A stretch of 64,000 bases of DNA, from assembly GCA_035308565.1 (NCBI GenBank), contig DATGGK010000087.1, forward strand, positions 17,803 through 81,802. Direction: 5' to 3'. The notes beneath the pieces are model-generated. The model worked only from the letters and a program-made list of their open reading frames with translations. It made no database searches and was not told the DNA's origin. Numbering within the stretch: position 1 is the first letter of the stretch; each line of letters begins with the position of its first letter. Made by a program: the position numbers and the translations under genes. Source of the DNA: JANXLS01 sp035308565. GTDB lineage: Bacteria > Planctomycetota > SZUA-567 > H5-PLA8. Positions 49,517 to 58,425 of this stretch are shown one piece after another.

Positions 49517-49700
49517 TTGCTCGCGGCGGACACGGTGACGCCGTACATCGACAACCAGCCGCCGCTGGTCGCCAACACCCCCGAAACGCGCGAATACCGC
49601 ATGAGCTTCTGGGACGCCGGCGACGCGAACGGGGATTGGACGGCGGTGACGAAGGTTATGGTCGGGGCGTTGCGGGAGCACATGCGGAACGAATGCTATG
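49517..49700 (+). pseudogene. Possible C-terminal remnant of a hypothetical protein
   Basis: The frame reads T-P-Y-I-D-N-Q-P-P-L-V-A-N-T-P-E-T-R-E-Y, then R-M-S-F-W-D and G-D-W-T-A-V-T-K-V, a beta-rich segment like the end of fibronectin-type domains I recall in planctomycete and acidobacterial proteins. No start or upstream domain is present. It runs out of frame into the SIR2 gene. Weak call. Confidence 0.35.
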
Positions 49701-50888
49701 AAACTCTCACTTCTTCTCGGGTCTGGTATCTCACTCAAGGCAGGAAAACCGTGCATTGGCGCGATGAACAGCAGCATTCTGGATGGAATGGTGCAACATC
49801 AGGAGTTCGTCGGTAACTTCGCAAAGGCGGATGACCGCAGCGACGGACTCGCGTTTATCAAGTTGGTGATTCCATATATCGAGAAGTTTCACAAGGCGTT
49901 CCGCATTACGAAAGACGTGAACTACGAAGACATCTTTTATCTCATTAGTCAAATTCACGACCAGGAGAATCGCGAGTACGAGAATCCTGGAATCGAACCG
50001 TTGATCGATGCCGTTAAGCAGCAGCTCGCAAGCGCACCAGAATTGAATGGGAAACAGCTCATCGATGTCTCTCGTAAGGCCTGTGAATACATTCGGGATT
50101 GCGTGTGGCGCCTGCTCGCTGGGCCTGCGACAGGAACAGAGCACTTGCGAGTGATCGCTGACATATGCCGAGCAAACAAAGATGTGAACATAATCACTCT
50201 GAACCATGACACCGTCCTGGAAGAATTTCTGGAAAGCCATGGCATCGCTTATAATGACGGCTTTACCCATTTGAACGGTGAGAAGTGTTTCGATCCCGCT
50301 TCAGTTCGGAATCAAAGCGGCGTGATGTTAATCAAGCTTCACGGTTCGATAAACTGGTTTCGCCGGCACGGAGATTCGTCGAAGGAAACTGTCTTTAAGA
50401 CGGGTAAACGCGGGTTTGAACGCACTGAAAACGCGAAGGGCGAGAACCAATGGCTGGTTGACGGTTACCCAATGTTACTGATTGGAAACCACAACAAAAT
50501 ACTTGAATACACTACATACGTCTTCTCGCACCTTTACTGTGCCTTCCACCGGGCATTGGAGGAGTCTGATCGATTGATGATTTGCGGGTATGGGTATTGC
50601 GACAAGGCAGTAAACTCCCGTGTCGTCGAGTGGATGCTCGAGAAAGACAAGTCGATCGTTGTTGTTCATCGAGACCCGGACAAGTTGATGGCGGATGGAC
50701 GCCCGGCTATGCAAGCACTCAACAGCTATCCATCATACAAACAGATTCGCAAATGGATGGAACCGTCCCTCACTTGGGACGAAATACGATTGGCTTTGGA
50801 GCCTTCGGCTGAGACGCTTCTGCGACAAAAGGTTAATGCCGCGCTAGACAGTGCAATTCTTGCACTGCAACAGCAGAAACTCCCTTGA
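49698..50888 (+). CDS. SIR2-domain protein (possible NAD-hydrolysing effector)
   Basis: 396 residues. The SIR2-like fold shows G-S-G-I-S near residue 8 (NAD-binding start), T-L-N-H-D-T-V-L-E-E-F-L at about 167-178 with the Asn/Asp pair, L-I-K-L-H-G-S-I-N-W-F near 212-221 with the catalytic-type His, and I-C-G-Y-G-Y-C-D-K-A-V-N near 294-305. This is the bacterial SIR2_2 group, several members of which are NADases in anti-phage systems; no zinc-binding cysteines of true sirtuins are seen. The next gene starts 25 bases downstream and may be its partner. Upstream is repeat- and debris-like DNA. Confidence 0.8.
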   Translation: MKLSLLLGSGISLKAGKPCIGAMNSSILDGMVQHQEFVGNFAKADDRSDGLAFIKLVIPYIEKFHKAFRITKDVNYEDIFYLISQIHDQENREYENPGIEPLIDAVKQQLASAPELNGKQLIDVSRKACEYIRDCVWRLLAGPATGTEHLRVIADICRANKDVNIITLNHDTVLEEFLESHGIAYNDGFTHLNGEKCFDPASVRNQSGVMLIKLHGSINWFRRHGDSSKETVFKTGKRGFERTENAKGENQWLVDGYPMLLIGNHNKILEYTTYVFSHLYCAFHRALEESDRLMICGYGYCDKAVNSRVVEWMLEKDKSIVVVHRDPDKLMADGRPAMQALNSYPSYKQIRKWMEPSLTWDEIRLALEPSAETLLRQKVNAALDSAILALQQQKLP

Positions 50889-50912
50889 GCCAGGGAGGAT
50901 CGAGGGAGAAGC

Positions 50913-51656
50913 ATGGCCGATACACCGCTACAGCGGGTCAAAAATGCGCTTGGAACAGCGCTGTCGTGGCGTCACCACAAAGTCCGAGTGATTTGCATCG
51001 TTTTGGCAATCGCCGTCGGTGCTTACGCCGTGTACTTTACATCGGCGTACCGTGCCTTCAAAGCTCAACTTTCCGCCATACGCGGCATTCACCTCGAAGA
51101 TTCGCGTAATGAGGTGAAGTATCGGCTCGGCTACCCACCAGAGGTGCTTGGAGGATTGGAGGAAGGCCCTTGGGGCGGGTCTCAACGTGTGTTCTATGTT
51201 TTTGGCAGAGACAGCGACAAGAACAAAATGCCGTCAACGACTAAAGTTGAAGATTACAGCGAATGGGTTTACGAGGAGGCAGGCAGCAATGTTCGTTTAA
51301 CGGTGAAGTTCAGCAACGCCGGTTTGGTAGAATCCCTTAAGCTCTATTCTTACGGTGGGGCGGAAGTGCCTCCTCCTCCGCCTGGATTTGTGCCGATAGA
51401 TGCAGTATCCGGCAAGTGGGGACCGATTGCTGGGCTTTATAGTAATGACACTGAGGAAATTGTTCTCCGACTAGGGACACCAACAGGGCAAAGAATTGTC
51501 GGTGTCAGCAAGACAATCGAGTATTGCGATATCGGCATTAAGGTAACGCTTGCAAAGGGGCGCGCGTATATGATTGAGATCAGCGCACCGCAAGACAAAG
51601 GAGCGATCTTCTGGCGCTTCCTCCGCAGTCATCACTGGACGGGCGGCCGTTATTAA
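50913..51656 (+). CDS. Membrane-anchored protein with two BamE/SmpA-like repeats
   Basis: 247 residues. One hydrophobic helix at about 25-45 (V-I-C-I-V-L-A-I-A-V-G-A-Y-A-V) follows a basic N terminus. The rest contains two similar units, D-S-R-N-E-V-K-Y-R-L-G-Y-P-P-E-V-L and D-T-E-E-I-V-L-R-L-G-T-P-T-G-Q-R-I, like the repeats in BamE/SmpA lipoproteins. The outside part contains a Pro-rich link (V-P-P-P-P-P-G-F). It is co-directional with and very close to the SIR2 gene. Function unknown. Confidence 0.6.
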   Translation: MADTPLQRVKNALGTALSWRHHKVRVICIVLAIAVGAYAVYFTSAYRAFKAQLSAIRGIHLEDSRNEVKYRLGYPPEVLGGLEEGPWGGSQRVFYVFGRDSDKNKMPSTTKVEDYSEWVYEEAGSNVRLTVKFSNAGLVESLKLYSYGGAEVPPPPPGFVPIDAVSGKWGPIAGLYSNDTEEIVLRLGTPTGQRIVGVSKTIEYCDIGIKVTLAKGRAYMIEISAPQDKGAIFWRFLRSHHWTGGRY

Positions 51657-51736
51657 GAAGATTCGGGGACGTAAACGAAACTTTCGTTCTAAAAAACGAC
51701 GACGCGCACGAATCTTTCCAAAAACGTCCGCGAAAA

Positions 51737-52108
51737 CTATCGCAGTCTCACGATCGTCAACTTTCCTCCCGACCGAACCTCGGCCGTCAGCCTGAAATGC
51801 TCCAGCAACGACATTCCTGCCAGCGGCTCGCCGTCCGCTTCGTGGACCTGTATTGCCAACGGTTTCTTGTCCCAGATAACTGTTGCTTCGTAACGTTTAA
51901 ACCATTTGAGACTTCCGTCCGCCAATTCAGCGGGAAAATCGTCAAAATAAGGCAGCCGGAGCGATTTGATGGTTTGTGGGCGGAGACTCAGGAATTCGCT
52001 GAAGCCTGTGTCCACGGTAGTCCGCACGATCCGTCGAGCGCCTCGTGGACCGAGCACGGCAACCGAGATCATGGCCTGAAGATTGGTTGAAACTTTGCCT
52101 GTGATCAT
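51737..52108 (-). CDS. Retropepsin-like (clan AA) aspartic protease-type protein
   Basis: 123 residues. The key motif is T-T-V-D-T-G-F-S-E-F-L-S-L near residue 30 (D-T-G), followed by L-A-D-G-S-L-K-W-F-K-R-Y and, near the end, L-A-G-M-S-L-L-E-H-F-R-L, the pattern of small clan AA proteases (L-L-G-x-x-x-L). It starts within a four-base overlap (ATGA) with the gene before. The pair occurs widely in bacteria and cyanobacteria without a known role. Proteolysis has rarely been shown for this group. Confidence 0.7.
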   Translation of the reverse strand: MITGKVSTNLQAMISVAVLGPRGARRIVRTTVDTGFSEFLSLRPQTIKSLRLPYFDDFPAELADGSLKWFKRYEATVIWDKKPLAIQVHEADGEPLAGMSLLEHFRLTAEVRSGGKLTIVRLR

Positions 52109-52380
52109 CGCTCTTCCGGGTGCATGCTGCCTCCCATTCGCCCCGCCGCTCGATAGCCGATCTTGCGGACCAAAATCTCCGCATCGGGAAGACGAGCGCG
52201 CAATCGGTGCGTCGCAGCGCCAGAGTTGCGATCAATCTCATACTCCCCGGTTTCAATGTCAATGGAAATGAACTTGCCCTTGTGCCGGCCTTTTAATTTC
52301 GGACGAATTTCATTGAAATAGATGTCGTTGCCACGGCGGGCGATTTCTTCCAAGGGGTAGTGCGGACCTGTGACAGGCAT
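52105..52380 (-). CDS. Conserved small protein paired with the aspartic protease
   Basis: 91 residues: P-L-E-E-I-A-R-R-G-N-D-I-Y-F-N-E-I-R-P, G-K-F-I-S-I-D-I-E-T-G-E-Y-E-I-D, then R-L-R-A-R-L-P-D-A-E-I-L-V-R-K-I-G-Y-R-A-A. This sequence type is conserved in many phyla and usually sits directly before a clan AA protease gene, as here (overlap of four bases). A toxin-antitoxin-like arrangement has been suggested for similar pairs, but I cannot support a function from sequence. Confidence 0.7.
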   Translation of the reverse strand: MPVTGPHYPLEEIARRGNDIYFNEIRPKLKGRHKGKFISIDIETGEYEIDRNSGAATHRLRARLPDAEILVRKIGYRAAGRMGGSMHPEER

Positions 52381-52490
52381 TGGTTTGTTCGCTTTCTAAT
52401 GTGCTGAGTTTAACATGGCCGGCACTGCCGTCAACCTCGCACTGCCGAAGTCAGATTACAGCCGCGTTCAACGCTGTCATTTTTGCATTT

Positions 52491-55400
52491 TTAATTTTGA
52501 ATTGAGTCCAACCCCTCCGCCGCACGCACGCGCACGGCCGGATCGCGGTCGAGCAGAAGCCGCTCAATGGCTGGGCGCACTTCGCGGGCGATCGGTTTGA
52601 GCGCGCGCATGGCGGCGTGCGCGGCGATATCCTCACGCGCGCAGAGCAGCTTGAGCAGCGCGGTTGACGCGGACGATTGCGCCGGCGAATAGTTCAGCAG
52701 CAGATCGGCGGCGACGGCGCGTTGAAGCGGGTCTTCCGCGGAGCAAATTACGTTGGCCAAGCGCGGCACCACGTTCGTAGCGTCCGCTTTGAATTCGGCC
52801 AGCGTGAAGAGCGCCCAATTCGTGCGCGGCGCATCGCTCTTGAGCACCGCGTCGGCAAGCTCCGGCAAAATCGGCGCGCCGATCGACAGCAGCGCGCGGC
52901 GCGCGGCGCGGCACACGCGTTCGTCGGGATCGTCGAGCGCCGCGATCAGCGCCGCGGTTCCGTCAAAGGCGCCGTTTTCCAGGCCCGGCCGCGCAAGCCC
53001 CAGCGCGCGCACCGCCCATTCGCGCCGGGCGGCGTACAGGCTGCCGCGAATCACGCCGTCAAGGTAACGGATGGCGCGCGGATTTTTCTCCGGACCGATG
53101 CGCCGCAGCGCCTCGAACGCCGCGCGCGCTTCCGCGTCGTCGGCGCTCTGCGATAGCTCCACCAGCGCGTCCAGCGCTTCCGCCGCACTCGCACCCAGCA
53201 GCCCCAGCGTTTCCGCCGCGCGCACGCGCACCGCCGGCGTTCCGCCGCGCAGATAGCCGCAGAGCTTGGGCACGACAATCGCCGCATGAGGGTCAAGCGC
53301 ACGCGCCAGCAGCGCGGCGTAAGACGCGCGCGAAGGCGTGTCGTAAGCCAATTCCGGTATCGCCGGCAAGCCCAGAATTTCGTTGAGCGACGCGGCAAAT
53401 TGCGCGGCCGGCGTTGGCGTCGCCGTCGCCGTCACACTTAGCGCGTTACCCGCACCCGCGCTCGCCCCGATGGAATTCGCCCCTATGGAATCAGATTGCG
53501 CGCCATCCCGATGCGCCGGCCATTCGTCTTCAACAGCCGCTTTTGCGAGCGCATCCGCGGCGGCTTTTGCGTCCGCGCCAAGACCGGCGAACGCTTCGAG
53601 CGCCGCCGCGCGGCTGCGCGGTTCGGACTCCAGCCACTGGATCAGCGTCGGAAGCGCCGCCGCCGCGCGCGGGCCGCATGCGCCCAGGCTGCGCGCCGCC
53701 GCGCGCCGCACGCACGGATCAGAATCGGCAAGCGCGAACGTGAGCGCATCGGCAACGACCGCGTCGCCGCCATGCAGGCGCAGTGCGAACGCGGCATCGG
53801 CGCGCTCGTTGGTCTGCACCGCGGCCAACCGCGCCGCCAAATCACTTTCATCTTTATCATCGCGTTTTGCGCGCGACGTGGTTCCCCTTTCCCTTGGGGG
53901 GAGAGGGGTCAGGGGTGAGGGGTAGGCGCCCGCTTTAGCCAGCAGCGCGAGCAATTCATCGCGCGAGCGCCCGTCAAGCGGTGTAAGACGCACCGCTTGG
54001 TCTGGCGAGCGCGCCACATTCAACGCCGCAATGGCCGCGAGCCGCCTCGCGAAGGAATCCGCGGGCGCGGCGGCGATCGCTTTCCTGATCGAGTCCAGAG
54101 CATCCGCCGCCGGCGGTCCGATGCGATTGAGCGTGTTCAATGCAAGCAGACGCACGGCATCGTCCTTGTCTTGCAAACGCGCCGCGATGTCGGGTAAGCA
54201 TTCCGCAAGTGCCACATCCGCTTTTTTCAATGGCCGCGCCGCAACTCCTGCGTCCTCGGTTGCAAATTCGCTCTGTGGCGGCGTGTCGGCGCCCGTAAAT
54301 CGCACGAGAATTTTCAGCGCCGCCAGCCGCGTCGCCGGCGAATTTGCGCGCAGCGCTTTGCGCAGAGCCGGCAGCGCCGCCCGCCCCGCATCGACGAGCA
54401 ACTCTTCGGCGCTGTCCTTTTTTTGCGCCGCGTTGCCCGAACCGAATCCCAGATTTTCGGCGAGCAGATCCAGCGCCGCCGGATCGTACGGATTCAATCT
54501 GGCCGCGGCGCGCGCGATCGCAACGCGCACGCGCCGTTCCGTGTCGTTGCGCGCGGCTTGCAGCAGCGCGGGAAACGCGCGGTGCGCAAAACGGTTCATG
54601 CCGCCCAGCGCTCCCGCGGCCTCGATGCGCGCACCCAGCGTCCCATGCGCGAGCGCACGCAGCAACGGCTCGACACCGGCATCGCCCAGCGCGCGCAGCG
54701 CGACCGCAGCATCCTTCGCATCGCGGGAACTCAGCGCCGCTTTAGCAAGCAGTTCGATCGCGGGCGGATACGGAAAGCCCGTGCTCTCGGCGCGCGGAGT
54801 CGGTTTGCTCTTTGAATCCGCGCCATTATTGCGCGCAGTTTTTTCGCGCTTCGAATCGTTGCTGCGCTCGTTCTTATTGTCGCGCGCCGTTTTCTCTTTC
54901 GCCGCGCCGGCCGTTGGATCGCCCGAATCGACCTTTGCCGTCGGATCGTCGGCGTTCTGCTTGCGCGGCACAAAACCATTGGGCGGGGCCGGTGCGGCGA
55001 GCACAATCATGGCCAGAAACGCTTCCTGCCGCACGTCGGGCCGGCGGTCGGTCGCGGCGGCAAGAATTAGCTTGCGCACTGGAATAGAGTCTGGCGAAAG
55101 TTCGATCAGCGCGCGGCACGCCGCGGCGCGTTTGGCCGGCGCTTCAAGCGGGTTGGCGAGGATGCCCAGCAGCGCCGGTTCCACCTCGCGGACATCGGTT
55201 CCCGCGGACGCGCCAAGCACCAAGATCGCCAGCCGCGCCACGTCCGGCGCGTAATTTTCGCGAATGAGTTTAAGCAAATCGGATGTGAGCTGAGGCGTCG
55301 CCGACGCCATTTCGAGCAGCACCTCCAACGCGGGCTTAAGTTGCGGGCCGTCGCCGTTGTGAACCAGCGCGGCCCATTCCGCTTGCGTTTTGCCGCGAAA

Positions 55401-55565
55401 GAAAACTTGCGTCGGAGCGTCCAGGATTACGACGTCGCCGGCCGCCTCTTCCGGCTCCGCCGAAACGGCCGATAATGCTGCTGTTAATGGTAGGAGTATG
55501 AGCGCGTGACGAACAACGTCGAACGACACGCCGCGCTTTCGGATCACTGGCTGAACAGAGGCCAT
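52491..55565 (-). CDS. Secreted HEAT-repeat protein
   Basis: 1024 residues. A signal peptide (A-L-I-L-L-P-L-T-A-A-L-S-A-V-S-A) is preceded by a basic leader. The rest is built from about twenty HEAT repeats, such as A-A-R-S-L-G-A-C-G-P-R-A-A-A-A-L-P and V-R-V-R-A-A-E-T-L-G-L-L-G. A Lys/Asp/Asn-rich low-complexity segment lies near 210-265, and a P-S-P-L-T-P-L-P-P-R-E-R-G stretch near 550-560 is encoded by an inserted repeat. Such proteins are binding scaffolds; planctomycetes hold many. Probably periplasmic. Codon use is very GC-rich like its neighbours. Confidence 0.75.
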   Translation of the reverse strand: MASVQPVIRKRGVSFDVVRHALILLPLTAALSAVSAEPEEAAGDVVILDAPTQVFFRGKTQAEWAALVHNGDGPQLKPALEVLLEMASATPQLTSDLLKLIRENYAPDVARLAILVLGASAGTDVREVEPALLGILANPLEAPAKRAAACRALIELSPDSIPVRKLILAAATDRRPDVRQEAFLAMIVLAAPAPPNGFVPRKQNADDPTAKVDSGDPTAGAAKEKTARDNKNERSNDSKREKTARNNGADSKSKPTPRAESTGFPYPPAIELLAKAALSSRDAKDAAVALRALGDAGVEPLLRALAHGTLGARIEAAGALGGMNRFAHRAFPALLQAARNDTERRVRVAIARAAARLNPYDPAALDLLAENLGFGSGNAAQKKDSAEELLVDAGRAALPALRKALRANSPATRLAALKILVRFTGADTPPQSEFATEDAGVAARPLKKADVALAECLPDIAARLQDKDDAVRLLALNTLNRIGPPAADALDSIRKAIAAAPADSFARRLAAIAALNVARSPDQAVRLTPLDGRSRDELLALLAKAGAYPSPLTPLPPRERGTTSRAKRDDKDESDLAARLAAVQTNERADAAFALRLHGGDAVVADALTFALADSDPCVRRAAARSLGACGPRAAAALPTLIQWLESEPRSRAAALEAFAGLGADAKAAADALAKAAVEDEWPAHRDGAQSDSIGANSIGASAGAGNALSVTATATPTPAAQFAASLNEILGLPAIPELAYDTPSRASYAALLARALDPHAAIVVPKLCGYLRGGTPAVRVRAAETLGLLGASAAEALDALVELSQSADDAEARAAFEALRRIGPEKNPRAIRYLDGVIRGSLYAARREWAVRALGLARPGLENGAFDGTAALIAALDDPDERVCRAARRALLSIGAPILPELADAVLKSDAPRTNWALFTLAEFKADATNVVPRLANVICSAEDPLQRAVAADLLLNYSPAQSSASTALLKLLCAREDIAAHAAMRALKPIAREVRPAIERLLLDRDPAVRVRAAEGLDSIQN
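53884..53924. repeat. CCCTT...AAGGGG-type repeat inside the HEAT gene
   Basis: CCCCTTTCCCTTGGGGGGAG with GGGGTCAGGGGTGAGGGG lies in frame in the coding sequence and is read as P-S-P-L-T-P-L-P-P-R-E-R-G. Relatives occur at 60033-60076 (in frame in the DUF1365 gene) and 55604-55668. Confidence 0.75.
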
Positions 55566-55603
55566 GACGGGTTATACAATGCCGCCCGCCTTTTGTCACC
55601 ACG

Positions 55604-55668
55604 AGGAGCGCCGCCGTTCCCCTCTCCTTGGGGAGAGGGCCGACGAGCGTACGCGCTCGCGGGGGAGT
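55604..55668. repeat. CCCCTCTCC...GGAGAGGG repeat between genes
   Basis: CCCCTCTCCTTGGGGAGAGG followed by CGTACGCGCTCGCGGGGGAG lies between the HEAT gene and the DUF1295 gene. It is another copy of the repeat found inside two coding regions. Confidence 0.6.
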
Positions 55669-55693
55669 GGGAGGCGCTGATTTATATCCCGCG

Positions 55694-56482
55694 TCAATAT
55701 TTCTTCCGCACCCACGGCACAAACGCGCTGACCGTCCGCTGGTACTCGCGGTAATCGTCGCCGCGGCTGGCGAGCGCCTGCTTTTCGGTGAACGGAATTC
55801 CCGTCACGCGATACAGAAACAAAAACATCACAGCCGGGCCGAACCACGTCAGCCACCAATAAGGTCCGCCGACGCCCATCAGCACGTACGCGAACCAGTG
55901 CGTCCATTCGAAAAAATAATTCGGATGCCGCGAATAGCCCCACAATCCGGCGCGGCACGTTTTGCCTTTGTTGTCCGGATCCGCGCGAAAGCGCGCGAGT
56001 TGCGCGTCGGCAATCGCTTCGCCGACGATCGCGCCAAAACCAACGCACGCACCGGCGATGGACCATGCGCTTAATCCTGGATCGATATTAAAGACCACAG
56101 GCCCGAATGGAATCGCGAAGAGCACGACGAAGAGCGCCTGCATTTGAAAGAAGATGAGAAAATTGCGCTGCGCGTTAGCGCCCCAGTCCGCGCGCAGCTT
56201 GCGATAGCGGCCGTCTTCGCCTTTTCCAACGACGCGATTGAAGAGCAGATAAAACGCCAGGCGCAGCGACCAGACTCCGGCGATCGCGAGAAACAACATG
56301 CGCCGCGCGAATGCGCCGTCCGCCGCCAGCGCGAAAAGCAGCGCCGCACCGCACATGCCGAATGCCCACACCACATCCACGACGCTGGCATCGGAACGGA
56401 CTTTCTGAACGTACCAGAACAGCGCCATAATTACGCTCATGGCGGCCCACAGGATCAGCAGGAGTTTGACGATGTCGAGCAT
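55694..56482 (-). CDS. DUF1295-family membrane oxidoreductase-like protein
   Basis: 262 residues with about seven hydrophobic helices, related to steroid 5-alpha-reductases. Seen: D-V-V-W-A-F-G near 35, and the NADPH-binding C-terminal signature G-L-W-G-Y-S-R-H-P-N-Y-F-F-E near 175 and G-D-D-Y-R-E-Y-Q-R-T at the end. In many bacteria it clusters with cyclopropane-fatty-acid synthase and DUF1365 genes, as here. A role in lipid reduction or modification at the inner membrane is inferred from family and context. Confidence 0.85.
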   Translation of the reverse strand: MLDIVKLLLILWAAMSVIMALFWYVQKVRSDASVVDVVWAFGMCGAALLFALAADGAFARRMLFLAIAGVWSLRLAFYLLFNRVVGKGEDGRYRKLRADWGANAQRNFLIFFQMQALFVVLFAIPFGPVVFNIDPGLSAWSIAGACVGFGAIVGEAIADAQLARFRADPDNKGKTCRAGLWGYSRHPNYFFEWTHWFAYVLMGVGGPYWWLTWFGPAVMFLFLYRVTGIPFTEKQALASRGDDYREYQRTVSAFVPWVRKKY

Positions 56483-56491
56483 ACATCCGCC

Positions 56492-57529
56492 CTATTTTAC
56501 GAATCGGTAGTGTGCCACGCCCCACTCTTCTCCGCCGCGGAAATTGAACAGCTCCGCGCAAGCTATGAAAAAAATCCGCCAGCGCTGATGCCACAGGCGC
56601 GCATTTTTCTGGCCGTAAATCTGCGCCATGATCGGCAGAATCTCAGCGTGGCGCGCATCCTGGTTGAGCAGCCACAGCTCGGACGTGCGGCCATAATGAC
56701 GTCCATTCCACCACCACTGCTCTTCCAGCGTCAGGTCGCGCTGAAAATGAGGCAAAAGATTTTCAGACGGCATCATGCCCGCGGTAAAAAAATAGCGCCC
56801 CATCCAATCGTCGTCCGAAGCGGCTTCGAACAAATACGCGTATCGCCGATGGCAAAAAATATGCGCGAAAAGTTTTCCGCCCGGACGCAGCCACGACGCG
56901 ATTTTCTCCAGCAGCAATTCGTAATTGCGCAAATGTTCAAACATCTCGATCGAGACGACGCGGTCGAAGCGCGTGGCGGCAAACTCCGGCGCGAGTACGA
57001 AGGGATCGAAGGCATTGATGTCGCACGTCACGATTTTCAGATTGAACAGCCCGCGCGCGGCGCACGCCGCTTCGATGAATTCGCGCTGCGGTTTTGAATT
57101 CGACACCGCAAAAATGCGTGAGTGCGGAAAGCGCTCCGCCATCCAAAGCGAAAGAGAGCCCCAGCCGCAACCGAGTTCAAGCACATTCTGGCCGTCTTCA
57201 AGCTGCGCATGTTCGCACGACAATTCGAGCGATTTGGCTTCGCCTTCGTCGAGGCTTTCCTTTCCGTTCGGAAAATAGCAACTGCTGTACTTGAGATGCT
57301 CGCCGAGTACGCGCTGAAAAAATGCCGGCGGCAGTTCGTAATGCTGCTCGTTGGCTTTGTGGACGTCGAGCGCCAGCGGACTGGCGCGCAGCTTTTCGAT
57401 GAACGCGGGAAACTCGCTCGCGCGGCCTTGCTCGCGCTCGAGCCGAGAGTGATCGAACTTGCGAATCCCAAACCGAATCCACGCATCCGGCAGCAGACCG
57501 CGTTCAGCAAGGTAGAGAGAGAGTGACAT
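56492..57529 (-). CDS. SAM-dependent methyltransferase, CFA-synthase-like (second copy)
   Basis: 345 residues. Motif I V-L-E-L-G-C-G-W-G-S-L-S-L-W-M-A near 118, preceded by L-K-Y-S-S-C-Y-F and the N-terminal Y-E-L-P-P-A-F-F. Then R-V-V-S-I-E-M-F-E-H, typical of the CFA/mycolic-acid family. The C-terminal part is aromatic (E-E-Q-W-W-W-N-G-R-H-Y). Compared with the main CFA synthase here it lacks the long N-terminal domain. It stops nine bases before the DUF1295 start. It probably alkylates or methylates membrane lipids. Confidence 0.85.
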   Translation of the reverse strand: MSLSLYLAERGLLPDAWIRFGIRKFDHSRLEREQGRASEFPAFIEKLRASPLALDVHKANEQHYELPPAFFQRVLGEHLKYSSCYFPNGKESLDEGEAKSLELSCEHAQLEDGQNVLELGCGWGSLSLWMAERFPHSRIFAVSNSKPQREFIEAACAARGLFNLKIVTCDINAFDPFVLAPEFAATRFDRVVSIEMFEHLRNYELLLEKIASWLRPGGKLFAHIFCHRRYAYLFEAASDDDWMGRYFFTAGMMPSENLLPHFQRDLTLEEQWWWNGRHYGRTSELWLLNQDARHAEILPIMAQIYGQKNARLWHQRWRIFFIACAELFNFRGGEEWGVAHYRFVK

Positions 57530-57584
57530 AGCGTTTCGAGTACTGTTCCCAGTTCCTATTTCCTATCTCCTATCTCCTATCTCT

Positions 57585-58238
57585 TCAAATATGCGCCACC
57601 ACATCCTCATGGCGAAAGCGCACTTTCGGCGTGACGGCGTATTTGTCGTCGGCCGCGCGGTACCCGGCGGGGCAGGCGACGATGGTGGCGTAACCGAGTT
57701 TGTCGAGTCCAAGAATTTCGTCGTACTTGGCCGGAACGAGCCCTTCCATCGGGCACGTGTCGATGCCGAGCATCGCCGCGGTGGTCATGAAATTGCCCAG
57801 CGCGATGTAGACCTGGTTCGTTGCCCACCCGTCGATGTCGAAGCCCGGCTTGGACGCAAAATTCACAAGCACCTGCTTGAATTTGTCGAGCGATCCCGGC
57901 GCCACGCCGCGCACTTCCGCCGTGCGCTGGATGTAGCGTTCAATGAACGGCACGTCCATATTTCTCTTGATTGCGAACACTGTGGTGTGCGACGCGTCCT
58001 GCACTTGCCGCTGGCCCCACGACGCCGCGACGAGCTTCTCTTTCAACGCGGGATTGTCAACCACAAAGAACTTCCACGGCTGCGCGCCAAACGACGACGG
58101 CGTCAGCACCAGCGCTTCTTCCAGCGTTTTCCAATCGGCGTCGGAAATGCGTTTGGTTGGGTCGAATTTTTTTGTCGCGTAGCGCCAATGCAACTGGCGG
58201 ATCACGGTTTCATTGGGCACGGGATTGGGGTGGGACAT
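57585..58238 (-). CDS. Nitroreductase-family NAD(P)H oxidoreductase
   Basis: 217 residues, FMN-binding. Seen: R-Y-A-T-K-K-F-D-P-T-K near the N terminus (FMN contact R-x-x-x-K), L-T-P-S-S-F-G-A-Q-P-W-K-F, and D-T-C-P-M-E-G-L-V-P near 160, then G-Y-A-T-I-V-A-C-P-A-G-Y-R-A. It resembles NfsB/YdgI-type enzymes. Inside the lipid cluster, but no link is known. A good start is ATG 58238; upstream are inverted repeats. Confidence 0.88.
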   Translation of the reverse strand: MSHPNPVPNETVIRQLHWRYATKKFDPTKRISDADWKTLEEALVLTPSSFGAQPWKFFVVDNPALKEKLVAASWGQRQVQDASHTTVFAIKRNMDVPFIERYIQRTAEVRGVAPGSLDKFKQVLVNFASKPGFDIDGWATNQVYIALGNFMTTAAMLGIDTCPMEGLVPAKYDEILGLDKLGYATIVACPAGYRAADDKYAVTPKVRFRHEDVVAHI

Positions 58239-58261
58239 TGCGGACTCCAGACGTAATTTGC

Positions 58262-58425
58262 GTCGCTACTTTAAACAGCCATTTGTCACTTGTCATTTGT
58301 GATTTGTTATTTGTCCATTGAACAGCGCCGCGCAGTTGCGGACTCGATCGCGAAAATTACATGAGCGTTAAGCGTTGCAGCAAAATGACAAATCACAAAT
58401 AACACCTGCCAAATGACAAATGGTC
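58262..58425. repeat. ATTTGTCATTTGTGATTTG inverted repeat, running into the CFA-synthase C terminus
   Basis: CACTTGTCATTTGTGATTTG near 58288 is mirrored by CAAATCACAAATAACACC and CAAATGACAAATGG at 58387-58423. The right arm lies inside the 3' end of the CFA-synthase gene and encodes its last residues (H-L-S-F-G-R-C-Y-L), including the stop codon. Confidence 0.7.
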
